Below are positions 35,800-44,451 of a DNA stretch of 64,000 bases, in pieces. The notes under the pieces were generated by a model, which did not search any database, had not been told where the DNA came from, and saw nothing but the letters and a program-made list of their open reading frames with translations. Source of the stretch: Palsa-504 sp963800415 (GTDB lineage: Bacteria > Actinomycetota > Actinomycetes > Streptosporangiales > Streptosporangiaceae); the NCBI GenBank assembly GCA_963800415.1, contig CAWDBS010000077.1, positions 5,025 to 69,024 of the forward strand. The letters run 5' to 3'. Numbering within the stretch: the first letter of the stretch is position 1; each line of letters begins with the position of its first letter. Position numbers and translations under genes: made by a program.

Positions 35800-36020
35800 G
35801 GGTCCGGTCGCCCCAGACCGACGTCGTAGCCCTCGCTGACGCGGGCGATCTCGGCGAGCTCTAGCTGGTCAGCACCTCGATGGACAGGTCGTGCAGACGG
35901 CAGGTCGTGGCCGACGGCAGGTCGTGGCCGCGCAGCAGTCGGCGAGCAGTCACCGCTTTTATAACGAATTGATAACGTGGTTGAGGTAGGGCTTCAGCTC
36001 GCCCCGGCGCCGGACGATGA

Positions 36021-36052
36021 TCATGTATGCGCATACGTATGCGCATACATGA
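36021..36052. promoter_or_regulatory. Perfect 32-bp palindrome, likely operator of a LacI-type regulator
   Basis: The segment equals its own reverse complement over 32 bases. It is built of two TATGCGCATA decamers separated by CG, with outer TCATG / CATGA arms. A truncated LacI reading frame begins inside its right end. This is the look of an autoregulatory operator. A/T content is high compared with the flanks. Confidence 0.85.
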
Positions 36053-36198
36053 GAGGATTCCTCGCGGTGCGGGACAGGCCCAGCGTCTATGAGGTCGCGC
36101 AGCTCGCGGGGGTGTCGACGGCGACCGTGTTGCGGGTGCTGGCCGGGTACGAGCGGGTGCTCCCCGGGACCAGGGACAAGGTGTTCGTTCGGGATTAA
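36049..36198 (+). pseudogene. LacI-family regulator, N-terminal HTH only
   Basis: About 49 residues: RPSVYEVAQLAGVSTATVLR is the LacI helix-turn-helix, followed by GYERVLPGTRDKV and then an early stop. The effector-binding domain is missing; the next coding sequence is the GH39-type glycosidase. The conserved Ser of the recognition helix (STATVSRVL) is Leu here. A deletion probably joined the HTH to the glycosidase gene. A GTG at 36067 is an alternative start. Confidence 0.75.
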
Positions 36199-36413
36199 AA
36201 GACCTTCGGACCTGCCGCCGCCGGGCGCCCTGCGTGCGGTGCCCGGCCGGGGGCACGTGACGCTGGACTGGGAGCCGGTGCCCGGCGCGGCCGGCGTACC
36301 TGGTCCACCGGGCGGCCCGGGCCGCGGGCCCCTTCGAGCCGCTCGACCACGGCGGCGGTGACGTACTCGCGGTCCCGGCCGGGCCGTACGCCGACACCAC
36401 GGGCGACGGCAAC

Positions 36414-37952
36414 GTGGCGTACTACGCGGTGGCGGCGGTCGCCGGGTGGCCGTCCGCCGGGGGGCCGTCCACTGGGCCTCTGTCCGCCGGGCCGCTGTCC
36501 GCGTCGGTCGCGGCGGCGCCGCTGCCTGGCGGGGGTGGCGTGGTCACGGTCGTGGTCGACGATACGGTCACCGGCACGCTGGACCGGCCGTGGCAGCCGA
36601 TGATCGGTTCGGAGCACCTGAGCTACCTGCTGAGCCGGGACCGGACCGGCGGCCGGGCGATCGGCGCCGAGCTGCGCGAGGCGCTGCGGATCGCCCGGGA
36701 CGAGCTCGGCGTGCAGGCCGTCCGCGCGCACGGCATCCTCTGCGATGACCTCGGGGTCTACCGGGAGGGCCTGCTGCCCGACTTCAGCGGCGTCGACCGG
36801 GTCTACGACGAGCTGATGAGCCTCGGCTTGCGGCCGGTCGTCGAGCTCTCCTTCATGCCCCGCGACCTGGCCCGCGACCCGGACCGGACGGTCTTCAGCT
36901 ATCAGGCGGTCATCTCCCCGCCCGCGGACTGGGACCGCTGGGGCGACCTTTGCACGGCCCTGGCCAGCCACCTGGTCCAGCGGTACGGCGCGGACGAGGT
37001 CACGGGCCGCTGGGCGTTCGAGGTATGGAACGAGCCGAACCTGGACGTGTTCTGGTCCGGCACTCAGCAGGAGTACTTCCGGCTGTACGACGTGTCCGCG
37101 CGCGCGGTCAAGTCCGTGCACCCCGGGCTGCGGGTCGGCGGGCCCGCGTCGGCGGCGGCGGCCTGGACCTGCGATCTGCTGGCCCACACGGCCGTCTCGG
37201 GCGCGCCGCTGGACTTCCTGTCCTCGCACGTCTACGGCAACGTGCCGCTCGACCTGCGGGCCGGGGAACTCCCGGTGTGGTGGACCGAGTGGGGTACGAC
37301 CCCGACCCACTTCAACCGGGTCGGCGACACCGTCTTCGCCGCGGCATTCCTGCTCCGCGGCATGGTGTCGGCGCTGGGCCGGGTCGGGGCGCTGTCACAC
37401 TGGGTCGTATCGGATCACTTCGAGGAACTCGGGGCGCCGCCGGAGCTATTCCACGGGGGGTTCGGGCTGCTGTCGGTGGGGAACCTGCGCAAGCCCCGCT
37501 ATTGGGCGCTCCGGCTGCTCGCCGGGCTGGGGCGGCGCCGGCTCGCCGTGCAGGTCCACGGCGACGGGGCCGGCGGCCTGGTGGAGGCGCTGGCCGCGCG
37601 GGACGATGACGGGCGTACCGGGATCCTGGTCTGGAACGGCACGCTCGACCAGGGCAAGATCGCCGGGGATGCCCGGCTGGATCGCGAGGTGCTGCTGCGG
37701 GTGCGGCTCCCGCCCGCGACGGCGTACACCGTCCGGCACTACCGCATCGACGCGGAGCACTCCAACATCGTCCCGGTCTGGGAGAAGCTGGGACACGGCG
37801 CTGCCTGGCCGCGGCGCGGCCAGTGGCGGGCGCTGCGCGAGCTGAACACACTCGACGAGCTGGTTCCGCCGGCCCAGGTCACCGGAGGACTCGTTGAGCT
37901 GGCCTTCGAGCTGCCCATGCCGGGGGTGTCCTACCTGGAGCTCGCGCCCTGA
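36414..37952 (+). CDS. Glycoside hydrolase family 39-type glycosidase (beta-xylosidase-like), N-terminal part out of frame
   Basis: About 512 residues from GTG 36414. The catalytic barrel has FEVWNEPNLDVFW (acid/base Glu) and VWWTEWGTTPTHFN (nucleophile Glu), the GH39 pattern. WQPMIGSEHLSYLLSRD and VRAHGILCDDLGVY also fit. A C-terminal beta domain ends MPGVSYLELAP. Upstream, a fibronectin-III-like region begins in another frame (LRAVPGRGHVTLDWEPVPGA) and joins this frame only by a one-base shift near 36296, so the gene has lost its natural start or has a sequence error. No signal peptide. Likely cleaves xylosidic or related bonds intracellularly. Confidence 0.8.
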   Translation: MAYYAVAAVAGWPSAGGPSTGPLSAGPLSASVAAAPLPGGGGVVTVVVDDTVTGTLDRPWQPMIGSEHLSYLLSRDRTGGRAIGAELREALRIARDELGVQAVRAHGILCDDLGVYREGLLPDFSGVDRVYDELMSLGLRPVVELSFMPRDLARDPDRTVFSYQAVISPPADWDRWGDLCTALASHLVQRYGADEVTGRWAFEVWNEPNLDVFWSGTQQEYFRLYDVSARAVKSVHPGLRVGGPASAAAAWTCDLLAHTAVSGAPLDFLSSHVYGNVPLDLRAGELPVWWTEWGTTPTHFNRVGDTVFAAAFLLRGMVSALGRVGALSHWVVSDHFEELGAPPELFHGGFGLLSVGNLRKPRYWALRLLAGLGRRRLAVQVHGDGAGGLVEALAARDDDGRTGILVWNGTLDQGKIAGDARLDREVLLRVRLPPATAYTVRHYRIDAEHSNIVPVWEKLGHGAAWPRRGQWRALRELNTLDELVPPAQVTGGLVELAFELPMPGVSYLELAP

Positions 37953-38273
37953 GCTCGCCCCCTGAATGCGCGGCCTGGGCGCGGGGGCGGGCGCGCGGGC
38001 AGGCGCGGGGGCGGGCGCGGCCCTCGGGGCGGCCCTCGGCACGGTCAGCTCATCATCATGGGCGCGGCTCTTGCCGGAATCGTGACGGCCGGGACCGGTC
38101 CGGGGCGGGTCAGGGTGCGGCCGCGGGGAGCGCATCGTGCCAGCACTCATGCGTCCGTCTCCAATCCGTTGAGCAGAGTCAGGCCCGACTGTATCCCGCT
38201 AAGATCCGAACGGATGCGTGCGACGGTCCCTAGCATTATCTATTATTCCGATGTGAATCAAGGAGATCGTTCT
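37953..38273. other. Intergenic region with a promoter-like AT-rich end
   Basis: The first 80 bases are G-run repeats (GCGCGGGGGCGGGCGCG type). The last 45 bases before the next gene are strikingly AT-rich for this genome (TAGCATTATCTATTATTCCG), a probable promoter for the GH43-like gene. No RNA gene recognised. Confidence 0.55.
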
Positions 38274-39161
38274 ATGCTGCTGCCCCGGCCCGATCACGGC
38301 GTTGTGGCTGCCGAACCGCCCGGCACCGGCCCCGGGTACTGGTCGGGTGCGCCGTGCGCGGTCGCGGGTGACGGCGAGATCTTCCTCGCCTACCGGCTCA
38401 GGCGGCCCATCGGCCAGGGCCGCGGCTACGCGGTGGCGGTGGCGCAGTCGGCGGACGGCCAGCGGTTCGACACGCTGCTGACCATCGGCAAGGAGGACAT
38501 GGCCACCGAGTCGCTGGAACGGCCCGCCCTGGTCCGCACGCCGGAGGGACGCTGGCGGCTGTACCTGAGCTGCGCGACCACGGGCACCAAGCACTGGCGG
38601 GTGGAGATGACCGAGGCTGCGCATCCGGCCGAGTTCGACACCAGGGACCGGCAGACCGTGCTGCCCGGCGACGCCAAGACCGGCGTGAAGGACCCGGTGA
38701 TCGTGTACTACGGCGGCTTGTGGCACCTGTGGGCGTCCTGCCACCCGCTGGACGACCCGCTGCAGACGGATCAGATGACCACCGAGTACGCGACCAGCGC
38801 CGACGGTCTGACCTGGACGTGGCATGGTACCGCGCTGAGCGGCACGCCGGGCCAGTGGGACTCCCGGGGCACGCGGGTCACCGCGGTGCGTTTCGACGGC
38901 GACGCGGTCACGGCCTACTACGACGGGCGGGCCAGCGCCGCGGAGAACTACGAGGAGCGAACCGGCGTCGCCGTCGGCTCCGACCCGGCGGCGCTGACGC
39001 CGGTCAGCCACCAGCCGCTCGCCGCCTCGCCGTACCACGGCGGCGGCCTGCGGTACCTAGATGTCGTGCCGCTGCCGGACGGCCGGTACCGGCTCTACTA
39101 CGAGATGACCAGGCCAGACGGATCCCACGCGCTCCTTACGGAACTCTGTTATCCCGGCTGA
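38274..39161 (+). CDS. GH43-like five-bladed beta-propeller protein
   Basis: 295 residues from the ATG at 38274, with AAGGAG eight bases upstream. Repeated blade patterns: GEIFLAYRLRRP, RWRLYLSCATTG, KDPVIVYYGGLWHLWASCHP and YRLYYEMTRPDGSHALL. KDPVIVYYGG contains the central Asp of the GH43/GH32 fold. Residues expected to act as acid/base are not certain. No signal peptide. It may process oligosaccharides with the GH39-type enzyme upstream. Alternative: a non-catalytic propeller. Confidence 0.7.
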   Translation: MLLPRPDHGVVAAEPPGTGPGYWSGAPCAVAGDGEIFLAYRLRRPIGQGRGYAVAVAQSADGQRFDTLLTIGKEDMATESLERPALVRTPEGRWRLYLSCATTGTKHWRVEMTEAAHPAEFDTRDRQTVLPGDAKTGVKDPVIVYYGGLWHLWASCHPLDDPLQTDQMTTEYATSADGLTWTWHGTALSGTPGQWDSRGTRVTAVRFDGDAVTAYYDGRASAAENYEERTGVAVGSDPAALTPVSHQPLAASPYHGGGLRYLDVVPLPDGRYRLYYEMTRPDGSHALLTELCYPG

Positions 39162-39190
39162 AGCCTCCGTTAGCGGAGCTGACGGCACCG

Positions 39191-40183
39191 CTAGAGCTTG
39201 AGGGGATCGGCGGGGCGGCCGTTCCTGGCCTGCCCCTGGCCGACCGGCCTGGCGCCGACCATGCCCCCGGACCGTTCCCTGGGCATGATCCAGTCTCGGA
39301 AGCTCTCGCCGAGGACACCCTCGAGGAGCCTGATGTCAGGTTCGAACCGCGGGATGAGCTCCTGGCGCTGCTCCCAGCTGAGCGGCTGGCGCTCGCGGCT
39401 GTGCCGCTGCAGGTACCGCTCCAGCGGGCCGGTCAGGGTGGCTGCGGTCAGGCCTGGGATCACGCTGCCGACCGCGCTGCCCGCGCGCTGCGCCAGCGCC
39501 ACCGCCCGGTGTCCCGGCGTCGGTTCCGGGTGGGAGGTGACGTTCTGCCGTGGTATCTCGGCCAGCACCCCCGGCTCGACCCCGAGAAAGACGCAGATCC
39601 GGTCCAGGGTCTGCGCGGGCTCATCGACCATCTCCCGGTAGCGCAGCACGAGGACCTGCTCGCGCGGGAACAGCGTAAACAGGTCCTCGAGCTGCCCGCC
39701 GTACTGGCCCAGCGCGGTGTAGTGCCAGAAGCTGGCCCAGCCGGCCGCGATCCGGCGTTCCTCCTCGCCGCAGGCCCGGACGAAGTTGCCGACCGGCTCC
39801 AGGCCCGCGGACCACAGGTGGGTCCAGTTGGAGTGCGCCCGCTCCACCGGATCGCGGAGGACCACGATCAGCCTGGCCTCTGGCAGCGTCTGGCGGATCC
39901 GGCGCGTCGCGAGCCGGTCGTAAAGGTACAAGGGCGTCGACTCGCCGCGCAGCGTGCCGGGCGGGGCCGCGTCGAACAGCGCCTCGTACTCCGGCCTGCG
40001 CCAGATGTGCTCGCGGTAGGTCAGGGCGTCACCCGGGCCGCCCTTGGTCGGCGGCGGCCCGTCGGACAAGAAGAACTTCGGCTCCTTGACCGGCGACATG
40101 AAGAGCCCCGGGTGCCGGGCGAGCGCGACGTGCAGCGCCGTGGTGCCTGCCTTGGGGGCACCGATCACCAGGAAGTCGGGCAT
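39191..40183 (-). CDS. PAPS-dependent sulfotransferase
   Basis: 330 residues from the ATG at 40183 (MPDFLVIGAPKAGTTAL), or 332 from an in-frame GTG at 40189. APKAGTT is the 5'-phosphosulfate loop and VVLRDPVERAHSNW the 3'-phosphate motif. KEPKFFLSDG and PLYLYDRLATRRI are typical of bacterial sulfotransferases acting on glycans or lipids. The acceptor is unknown. Convergent with the GH43-like gene. Upstream DNA is AT-rich with an inverted repeat, likely its promoter. Confidence 0.92.
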   Translation of the reverse strand: MPDFLVIGAPKAGTTALHVALARHPGLFMSPVKEPKFFLSDGPPPTKGGPGDALTYREHIWRRPEYEALFDAAPPGTLRGESTPLYLYDRLATRRIRQTLPEARLIVVLRDPVERAHSNWTHLWSAGLEPVGNFVRACGEEERRIAAGWASFWHYTALGQYGGQLEDLFTLFPREQVLVLRYREMVDEPAQTLDRICVFLGVEPGVLAEIPRQNVTSHPEPTPGHRAVALAQRAGSAVGSVIPGLTAATLTGPLERYLQRHSRERQPLSWEQRQELIPRFEPDIRLLEGVLGESFRDWIMPRERSGGMVGARPVGQGQARNGRPADPLKL

Positions 40184-40214
40184 GGACACGGGCGCTCCAC
40201 AGAAGACTCGTACA

Positions 40215-40233
40215 TCTAATATTTCCGATTAGA
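40215..40233. promoter_or_regulatory. Inverted repeat in the sulfotransferase promoter
   Basis: TCTAAT (40215-40220) and ATTAGA (40228-40233) around ATTTCCG, inside an AT-rich stretch 32 bp before the sulfotransferase start. Could be an operator or part of the promoter. Confidence 0.45.
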
Positions 40234-40489
40234 TTAGTCGGGTATTGCTGCTTGAGCTACTTTCTTACCCCGCTGGACCGCTTCAATCACCCAACGGCGA
40301 TGACGGAATGAGCCCGGACGGCGGCCGAGTAGACCCGGTGGCAGTGTACGCGCGACGGCCGCGGTGTACGCGCGACGGCGGTGGCGGAGCCTAGGCACAT
40401 GGGGTTCGCTGCCGGAAACAATGGGCCAGGTGACAGAGCCCGGGCTTCGGGGTAGGCAGCCGGGCAGGCCCACTGCGAAGGGATCAGCG

Positions 40490-40708
40490 ATGGCGGACAA
40501 CATCTACTCAGTCAGCGAGATCGTCGGCTCGTCCACGGAGGGCATCGACGATGCGATCAGGGGAGCCGTGACCCGCGCCTCGAAGACCCTGCACAACCTC
40601 GACTGGTTCGAGGTCACCGACATGCGCGGCCGGATCGAGGACGACGGCCGCTGCCACTTCCAGGTCACCCTGAAGGTCGGCTTCCGGCTGGACGAGCCGT
40701 CCGGCTGA
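40490..40708 (+). CDS. Dodecin family flavin-binding protein
   Basis: 72 residues: MADNIYSVSEIVGSST, then DDAIRGAVTRASKTLHNLDW and FEVTDMRGRIEDDG. This is the dodecin pattern; 12-mers store or buffer flavins (FMN or riboflavin) and related cofactors. The Trp of HNLDWFEV stacks on the flavin in known dodecins. AAGGGA lies before the ATG. Reading frames further upstream are not coding-like. Isolated small gene. Confidence 0.93.
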   Translation: MADNIYSVSEIVGSSTEGIDDAIRGAVTRASKTLHNLDWFEVTDMRGRIEDDGRCHFQVTLKVGFRLDEPSG

Positions 40709-40736
40709 CTGTCGCCGATCGACCACTCGGACCGGC

Positions 40737-40827
40737 CACTCCGGCCCATCACTCCGGCCCATCACTCCGGCCGATCACTCCGGCCGATCACTCCGGCCGA
40801 TCACTCCGGCCCATCACTCAGGCCGAC
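40737..40827. repeat. 13-bp tandem repeat, seven units
   Basis: Units of CACTCCGGCCCAT with C/G change at position 11 (CAT or GAT), and a degenerate last unit. The array fills the gap between dodecin and the cyclo-ligase-like gene. It has no spacers, so it is not a CRISPR. Confidence 0.95.
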
Positions 40828-40882
40828 CACCCCGGGCGGCCCGCGCAGGCCGGCGACGGCGGCTTGCGGCAGGATAGGCGGC

Positions 40883-41668
40883 ATGGCCCGTTCCGCGCCC
40901 CGGCACGACCGCGACGCTGGCGGTCCGGCCGATCTGCTCGCCGCGAAGGCGGCCCTGCGGCAGGAGGTGTGGACCGCAATGCGCGCGGCAAAGGTGGCCC
41001 GGTTCCCCGGCGCCGCCGGGCGCATCCCGAACTTCACCGGGGCCGAGGCCGCTGCCGAACGCCTGCGCGTCCTGCCGGCCTGGCAGGCGGCCGCCACCGT
41101 GAAATCCAACCCGGACTCCGCCCAGTGGCCGGTGCGCCAGCGCGCGCTGGAGGACGGCAAGACCGTGTACATGGCCGTCCCTCGGCTGGCCGACCCCGAG
41201 CCGTTCTTCGCCCTCGACCCAGCCCAGCTGAGCGAGCCGCCGCGCAGGGCGGCCTCGATCAGCGGCGCGACCCGCTCCGCCCGCCGGGTCACACTGGCCG
41301 ACCTGTCCCCTGTCGACCTGGTGGTGATGGGCTCGGTAGCAGCCGGCGAGGACGGCGCGCGGCTGGGCAAGGGCGGCGGGTTCGCCGACCTGGAGTTCGC
41401 GCTGGCCACCGCGGCCGGCCTGATCGGCCCGCACACCGTCTGCGTCACCACCGTGCACGAACTGCAGGTCTGCGCGGCCGGGACGATCCCGCTATCCGGC
41501 CACGACGTGCCGGTGGACCTCATCGTCACGCCCGAGCGCGTCATCGACTGCCGCCGGCCCGGGCCGCGCCCCGCCGCGGGCATCTGCTGGGACGACCTGA
41601 CCGAGGAAAAGATCTCGGCCATCCCGCTGCTTGCCGCGCAGCGAGTTCAGCGGTCCGCACCGCGGTAA
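40883..41668 (+). CDS. 5-formyltetrahydrofolate cyclo-ligase-like protein
   Basis: 261 residues. GARLGKGGGFADLEF is the conserved ATP/folate loop (GxRLGxGGGxxD). KSNPDSAQWPVRQRALEDGK, VYMAVPRL and PVDLIVTPERVI also fit. It carries an N-terminal helical extension (about 30 residues). Longer relatives of this shape occur widely in actinobacteria; whether they use 5-formyl-THF is not certain. Preceded by the 13-bp repeat array; no operon partner. Confidence 0.85.
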   Translation: MARSAPRHDRDAGGPADLLAAKAALRQEVWTAMRAAKVARFPGAAGRIPNFTGAEAAAERLRVLPAWQAAATVKSNPDSAQWPVRQRALEDGKTVYMAVPRLADPEPFFALDPAQLSEPPRRAASISGATRSARRVTLADLSPVDLVVMGSVAAGEDGARLGKGGGFADLEFALATAAGLIGPHTVCVTTVHELQVCAAGTIPLSGHDVPVDLIVTPERVIDCRRPGPRPAAGICWDDLTEEKISAIPLLAAQRVQRSAPR

Positions 41669-41837
41669 GCGGCCGGGGCCGGAGGACCGTCGCCCGGCTC
41701 CCGCCGTGACTTTGGGCCGGCCGTTGGTATCAAATCTGCCGTCGGGCTCCTCTTCAACAGCGAACGGCAACGGGTGGGCGCGAGGTCATCTAGGCCCGAC
41801 TGGGCCGGTGCGCGCCGCGACAAAGAGGAGTACGGAA

Positions 41838-42491
41838 ATGGCAGACCAGGAATGGCAGTTCGCGCAGTTCCCTGGGCCCAACGGGCATCAGGACGCGGTC
41901 ACCTTCTTGAACGAACCCAATCGGCAGGGACGCGGCGAGGCCAGCGTGACCCTGCGCAACGACGGCAGCGCGGGGCTCATCTACTTCGAGCCGGGCAGTC
42001 TGGGCTTCGACACCTCGCCGGCCTGGCTGGTCGCGGAGTTCGCCAGCCCGCAAGAGGCCGCCGACTTCCTGAACCTCGACCCCCGGCAGGGGCCCGGCGA
42101 GACCAGCGCGACCCTGCGCAACGACGGCACCGCGGGCCTGATTTACCTCGAGCCGGGCAGCCTGGGCACGGACACCTCGCCGGCCTGGCTGGTCGCGGAG
42201 TTCGCCAGCCCGCAAGAGGCCGCCGACTTCCTGAACCTCGACCCCCGGCAGGGGGCCGGCGAGACCAGCGTCACTCCGCGCGGCAACGGCACGGTGGGGC
42301 TGCTCTACCTCGAGCCGGGCAGCCTGGGGGCCAGCACCCGGCAGACCTGGCTGACCGCCGAGTTCCCCAGCGCGCAGGACGCCGTCGCGTTCCTGAACGC
42401 CGCCCCTCGCCAGGGAGCCGGGGAAGCCTCCGCGTTCGTCCGCAACAACGGCTCCGCCGTGGTCTTCTACCTTGAGCCCGGGTCAGCCTGA
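41838..42491 (+). CDS. Protein of four tandem 54-residue repeats, function unknown
   Basis: 217 residues from the ATG at 41838 (GAGGAG seven bases upstream). Four repeats: residues 6-62, 63-116, 117-170 and 171-217. Each reads roughly W-x-x-A-E-F-x-S-P-Q-E-A-x-x-F-L-N, then R-Q-G-x-G-E-x-S, then L-R-N-D-G-x-x-G-L-I-Y-x-E-P-G-S-L-G. Repeats 2 and 3 are nearly identical, even in DNA. No signal peptide, membrane segment or cysteine. It is acidic and looks like a small alpha/beta repeat. I do not recognise a function. Confidence 0.8.
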   Translation: MADQEWQFAQFPGPNGHQDAVTFLNEPNRQGRGEASVTLRNDGSAGLIYFEPGSLGFDTSPAWLVAEFASPQEAADFLNLDPRQGPGETSATLRNDGTAGLIYLEPGSLGTDTSPAWLVAEFASPQEAADFLNLDPRQGAGETSVTPRGNGTVGLLYLEPGSLGASTRQTWLTAEFPSAQDAVAFLNAAPRQGAGEASAFVRNNGSAVVFYLEPGSA

Positions 42492-42549
42492 TCCACGGCC
42501 CGCCTGATCCACGGCCGGTGAGCCAGGGCCTAGCCGTCTTTCCGGTCGG

Positions 42550-44451
42550 CTAGGCCCTGGTCAGGCGGGCGGCGAGCCAGTCGGCCATGGCGGCCCGGGA
42601 CTCGAACGCGTGGTTGGTGAGGCCGTGGCTGCCGTCGGGGTACATCAGCAACTCGGCGCCCGGGGCCTCGCGGGCCAGGCGCTCGGCGTGATAAGGCGGC
42701 ACCAGGCGGTCCCGGCCGCCGGCCGCGACGAGCAGCGGCCCGGTGATCCGTGCCGCTGCGTCTTCCAGGGTCAAGGCCGCGGCCCGCTCCCTGGCCTCGG
42801 CCGGGCTGCCGGCGCCTGAGCGATGCTGGAAGGTGGTCCGGGTCTGCACCGGCAGCATGTCCCAGTCCAAGTCCCACCGGTAGGGCCCGGCCAGCGCCAC
42901 CGCGGCTCGCACTCGCGGCTCGTAGGCGGCCGAGCGGGCCGCGTAATAACCGCCCAGGCTCACCCCGAAGACGCCCATCCGGTCGGGATCGATGTCGTCG
43001 CGGCCCTTCAGGTAGTCCGCCACGGCGGTAGTCACCCGCTCGTAGGCCGGCTCGATCGGGAACTCGTACTCGGCTTCCCCCTGGCCGGGCCCGTCGATCG
43101 CGATCACCGCGAGGCCGCGGGCCAGCAGGTGCTCCGCGGTGGCCTGCAGTTCCTCCTTCACCGAATCCAGCCCGGGAATCATGATCACGACGGGCGGCAG
43201 CTGGGGCCGGGCCGGCGGGACCCGGAGGTACGCGGCCAGCGTGCTGCCGGCGTAGGGCACGCGTACCGGCTCGGCGGACGGGCTGAGCGTGCCGGCCCCG
43301 CGGCGGAAGCAGGCCACCGTACGCTCGTGCGCCGCCCGCTGCTCCTCCGGGTGGTCGGTGAAGACGAACTTGCCCCAGTGCCAGCACAGCGCGGCCCGCC
43401 GCCAGGCCTCCCCGGCAGTGACCAGCCGCCCGGCCGCCTCGGCGGTCTCGGCCAGCCGCTCGTAGTGCTGCCCGGTGCGGCCCCATTCGCGGCACCAGTC
43501 GTCCCAGCGCCCGATGCGGGCCATGGTCGCCTGGAAATCCGGGTAGCTGGTGCCGTTCGCGACGAACCGCGCCGCCCAGTGCGCGGTCGCCGCCGCGACG
43601 CGCTTGTCCGGCGTCCACGCGTACAGCTCGGAGCGGCGGTCGGCCAGCAGGTCGTTGTCGCCGGACAGGCTCTTGTCCCTGGCCGCCGGCAGGTCGCAGA
43701 CCGCAGTGAGCACCGCGGGCCGGTCTGCGAGCACCGGCCCGGTCAGCGGGTAACCCTCGGGCCCGGCGATGAGCGAGCCGCTGATCCAGGACACGCCGCG
43801 CTCGGTCCGGCACCGGTCGGCCACCGCGACGAACACCCCGTTGCTGGCCGCCGCGGCCTGCGCCTTGATCACCTCGGAGGGCCGCTCGCCAGCGGGCCGG
43901 GGGGCGGCCGGCCAGTTCACCGGAACTGCGATGAGGTCGGCACCGTCCAGGGCGGCCAGCCGCGCCCACTCCGGGAACTCCAGGTCGTAGCAGACCATCA
44001 CGGCCACCCGGCCGGCCTCGGTGTCCACCACGGGCGGGGCGGCGTCGCCGGGAGTAAAGACGAGCTTCTCGGAGTCCCACAGGTGCGCCTTGCGGTACAC
44101 GGCCCGGGTGCCGGACGCGTCCACCAGGGCCGCGCTGTTATACAGGCGGCCGTCGGCGCCGAGCTCGCAGAAGCCGCCGACGATCACCAGCTGGTGCTGG
44201 CCGGCCAGCGCGTGCCACTGGCCCAGGGTGACGCTCCCGGCGGCGGGCGCGGCCAGGCCGCGGGCCTCGGCGGCCGGGGCAACGGCGTCGAAGACATAGC
44301 CGGAATCGCACAGCTCGGGCAGCACCACGAGCCGCGCGCCCGCGGCGGCCGCCTCGGCCACCGCGTCCGCGGCGGCCCGCCTGTTGGCGTCCGGCTCGGC
44401 CACGGCGATGGCGAGCTGAGCGACCGCGACCACGGTCTGAGAGGGGTCCAC
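42550..44451 (-). CDS. Fusion of a nitrilase-family amidohydrolase and an alpha/beta hydrolase
   Basis: 633 residues from a GTG at 44451 (GGAG six bases upstream). Residues 1-270 are a carbon-nitrogen hydrolase with the full triad: E46 (LPELCDSGY), K121 (YRKAHLWD), C154 (VMVCYDLEFPE). Residues about 295-385 form a helical cap (RWDDWCREWGRTGQHYERLA). Residues 395-633 are an alpha/beta hydrolase with S498 (GVSLGGYYA), D581 (GGRDRLVP) and H609 (DGSHGLTNH). Cap plus hydrolase resembles 2,6-dihydroxypseudooxynicotine hydrolase/FrsA-type enzymes. Both sites look active. Divergent from an FAD oxidoreductase gene 75 bp away. Confidence 0.88.
   Translation of the reverse strand: MDPSQTVVAVAQLAIAVAEPDANRRAAADAVAEAAAAGARLVVLPELCDSGYVFDAVAPAAEARGLAAPAAGSVTLGQWHALAGQHQLVIVGGFCELGADGRLYNSAALVDASGTRAVYRKAHLWDSEKLVFTPGDAAPPVVDTEAGRVAVMVCYDLEFPEWARLAALDGADLIAVPVNWPAAPRPAGERPSEVIKAQAAAASNGVFVAVADRCRTERGVSWISGSLIAGPEGYPLTGPVLADRPAVLTAVCDLPAARDKSLSGDNDLLADRRSELYAWTPDKRVAAATAHWAARFVANGTSYPDFQATMARIGRWDDWCREWGRTGQHYERLAETAEAAGRLVTAGEAWRRAALCWHWGKFVFTDHPEEQRAAHERTVACFRRGAGTLSPSAEPVRVPYAGSTLAAYLRVPPARPQLPPVVIMIPGLDSVKEELQATAEHLLARGLAVIAIDGPGQGEAEYEFPIEPAYERVTTAVADYLKGRDDIDPDRMGVFGVSLGGYYAARSAAYEPRVRAAVALAGPYRWDLDWDMLPVQTRTTFQHRSGAGSPAEARERAAALTLEDAAARITGPLLVAAGGRDRLVPPYHAERLAREAPGAELLMYPDGSHGLTNHAFESRAAMADWLAARLTRA

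Noticed and set aside
35800..36020. Possible gene remnant on the minus strand near 35870 (ending LHDLSIEVLTS)
   Set aside because: Too short and without a recognisable family; left as intergenic sequence.
36195..37310. A 371-codon minus-strand frame opposite the GH39-type gene
   Set aside because: Antisense shadow without recognisable domain; the plus strand has both catalytic glutamates.
40737..40827. Tandem array considered as a CRISPR
   Set aside because: Units of 13 bp follow each other without spacers and no cas gene is near.
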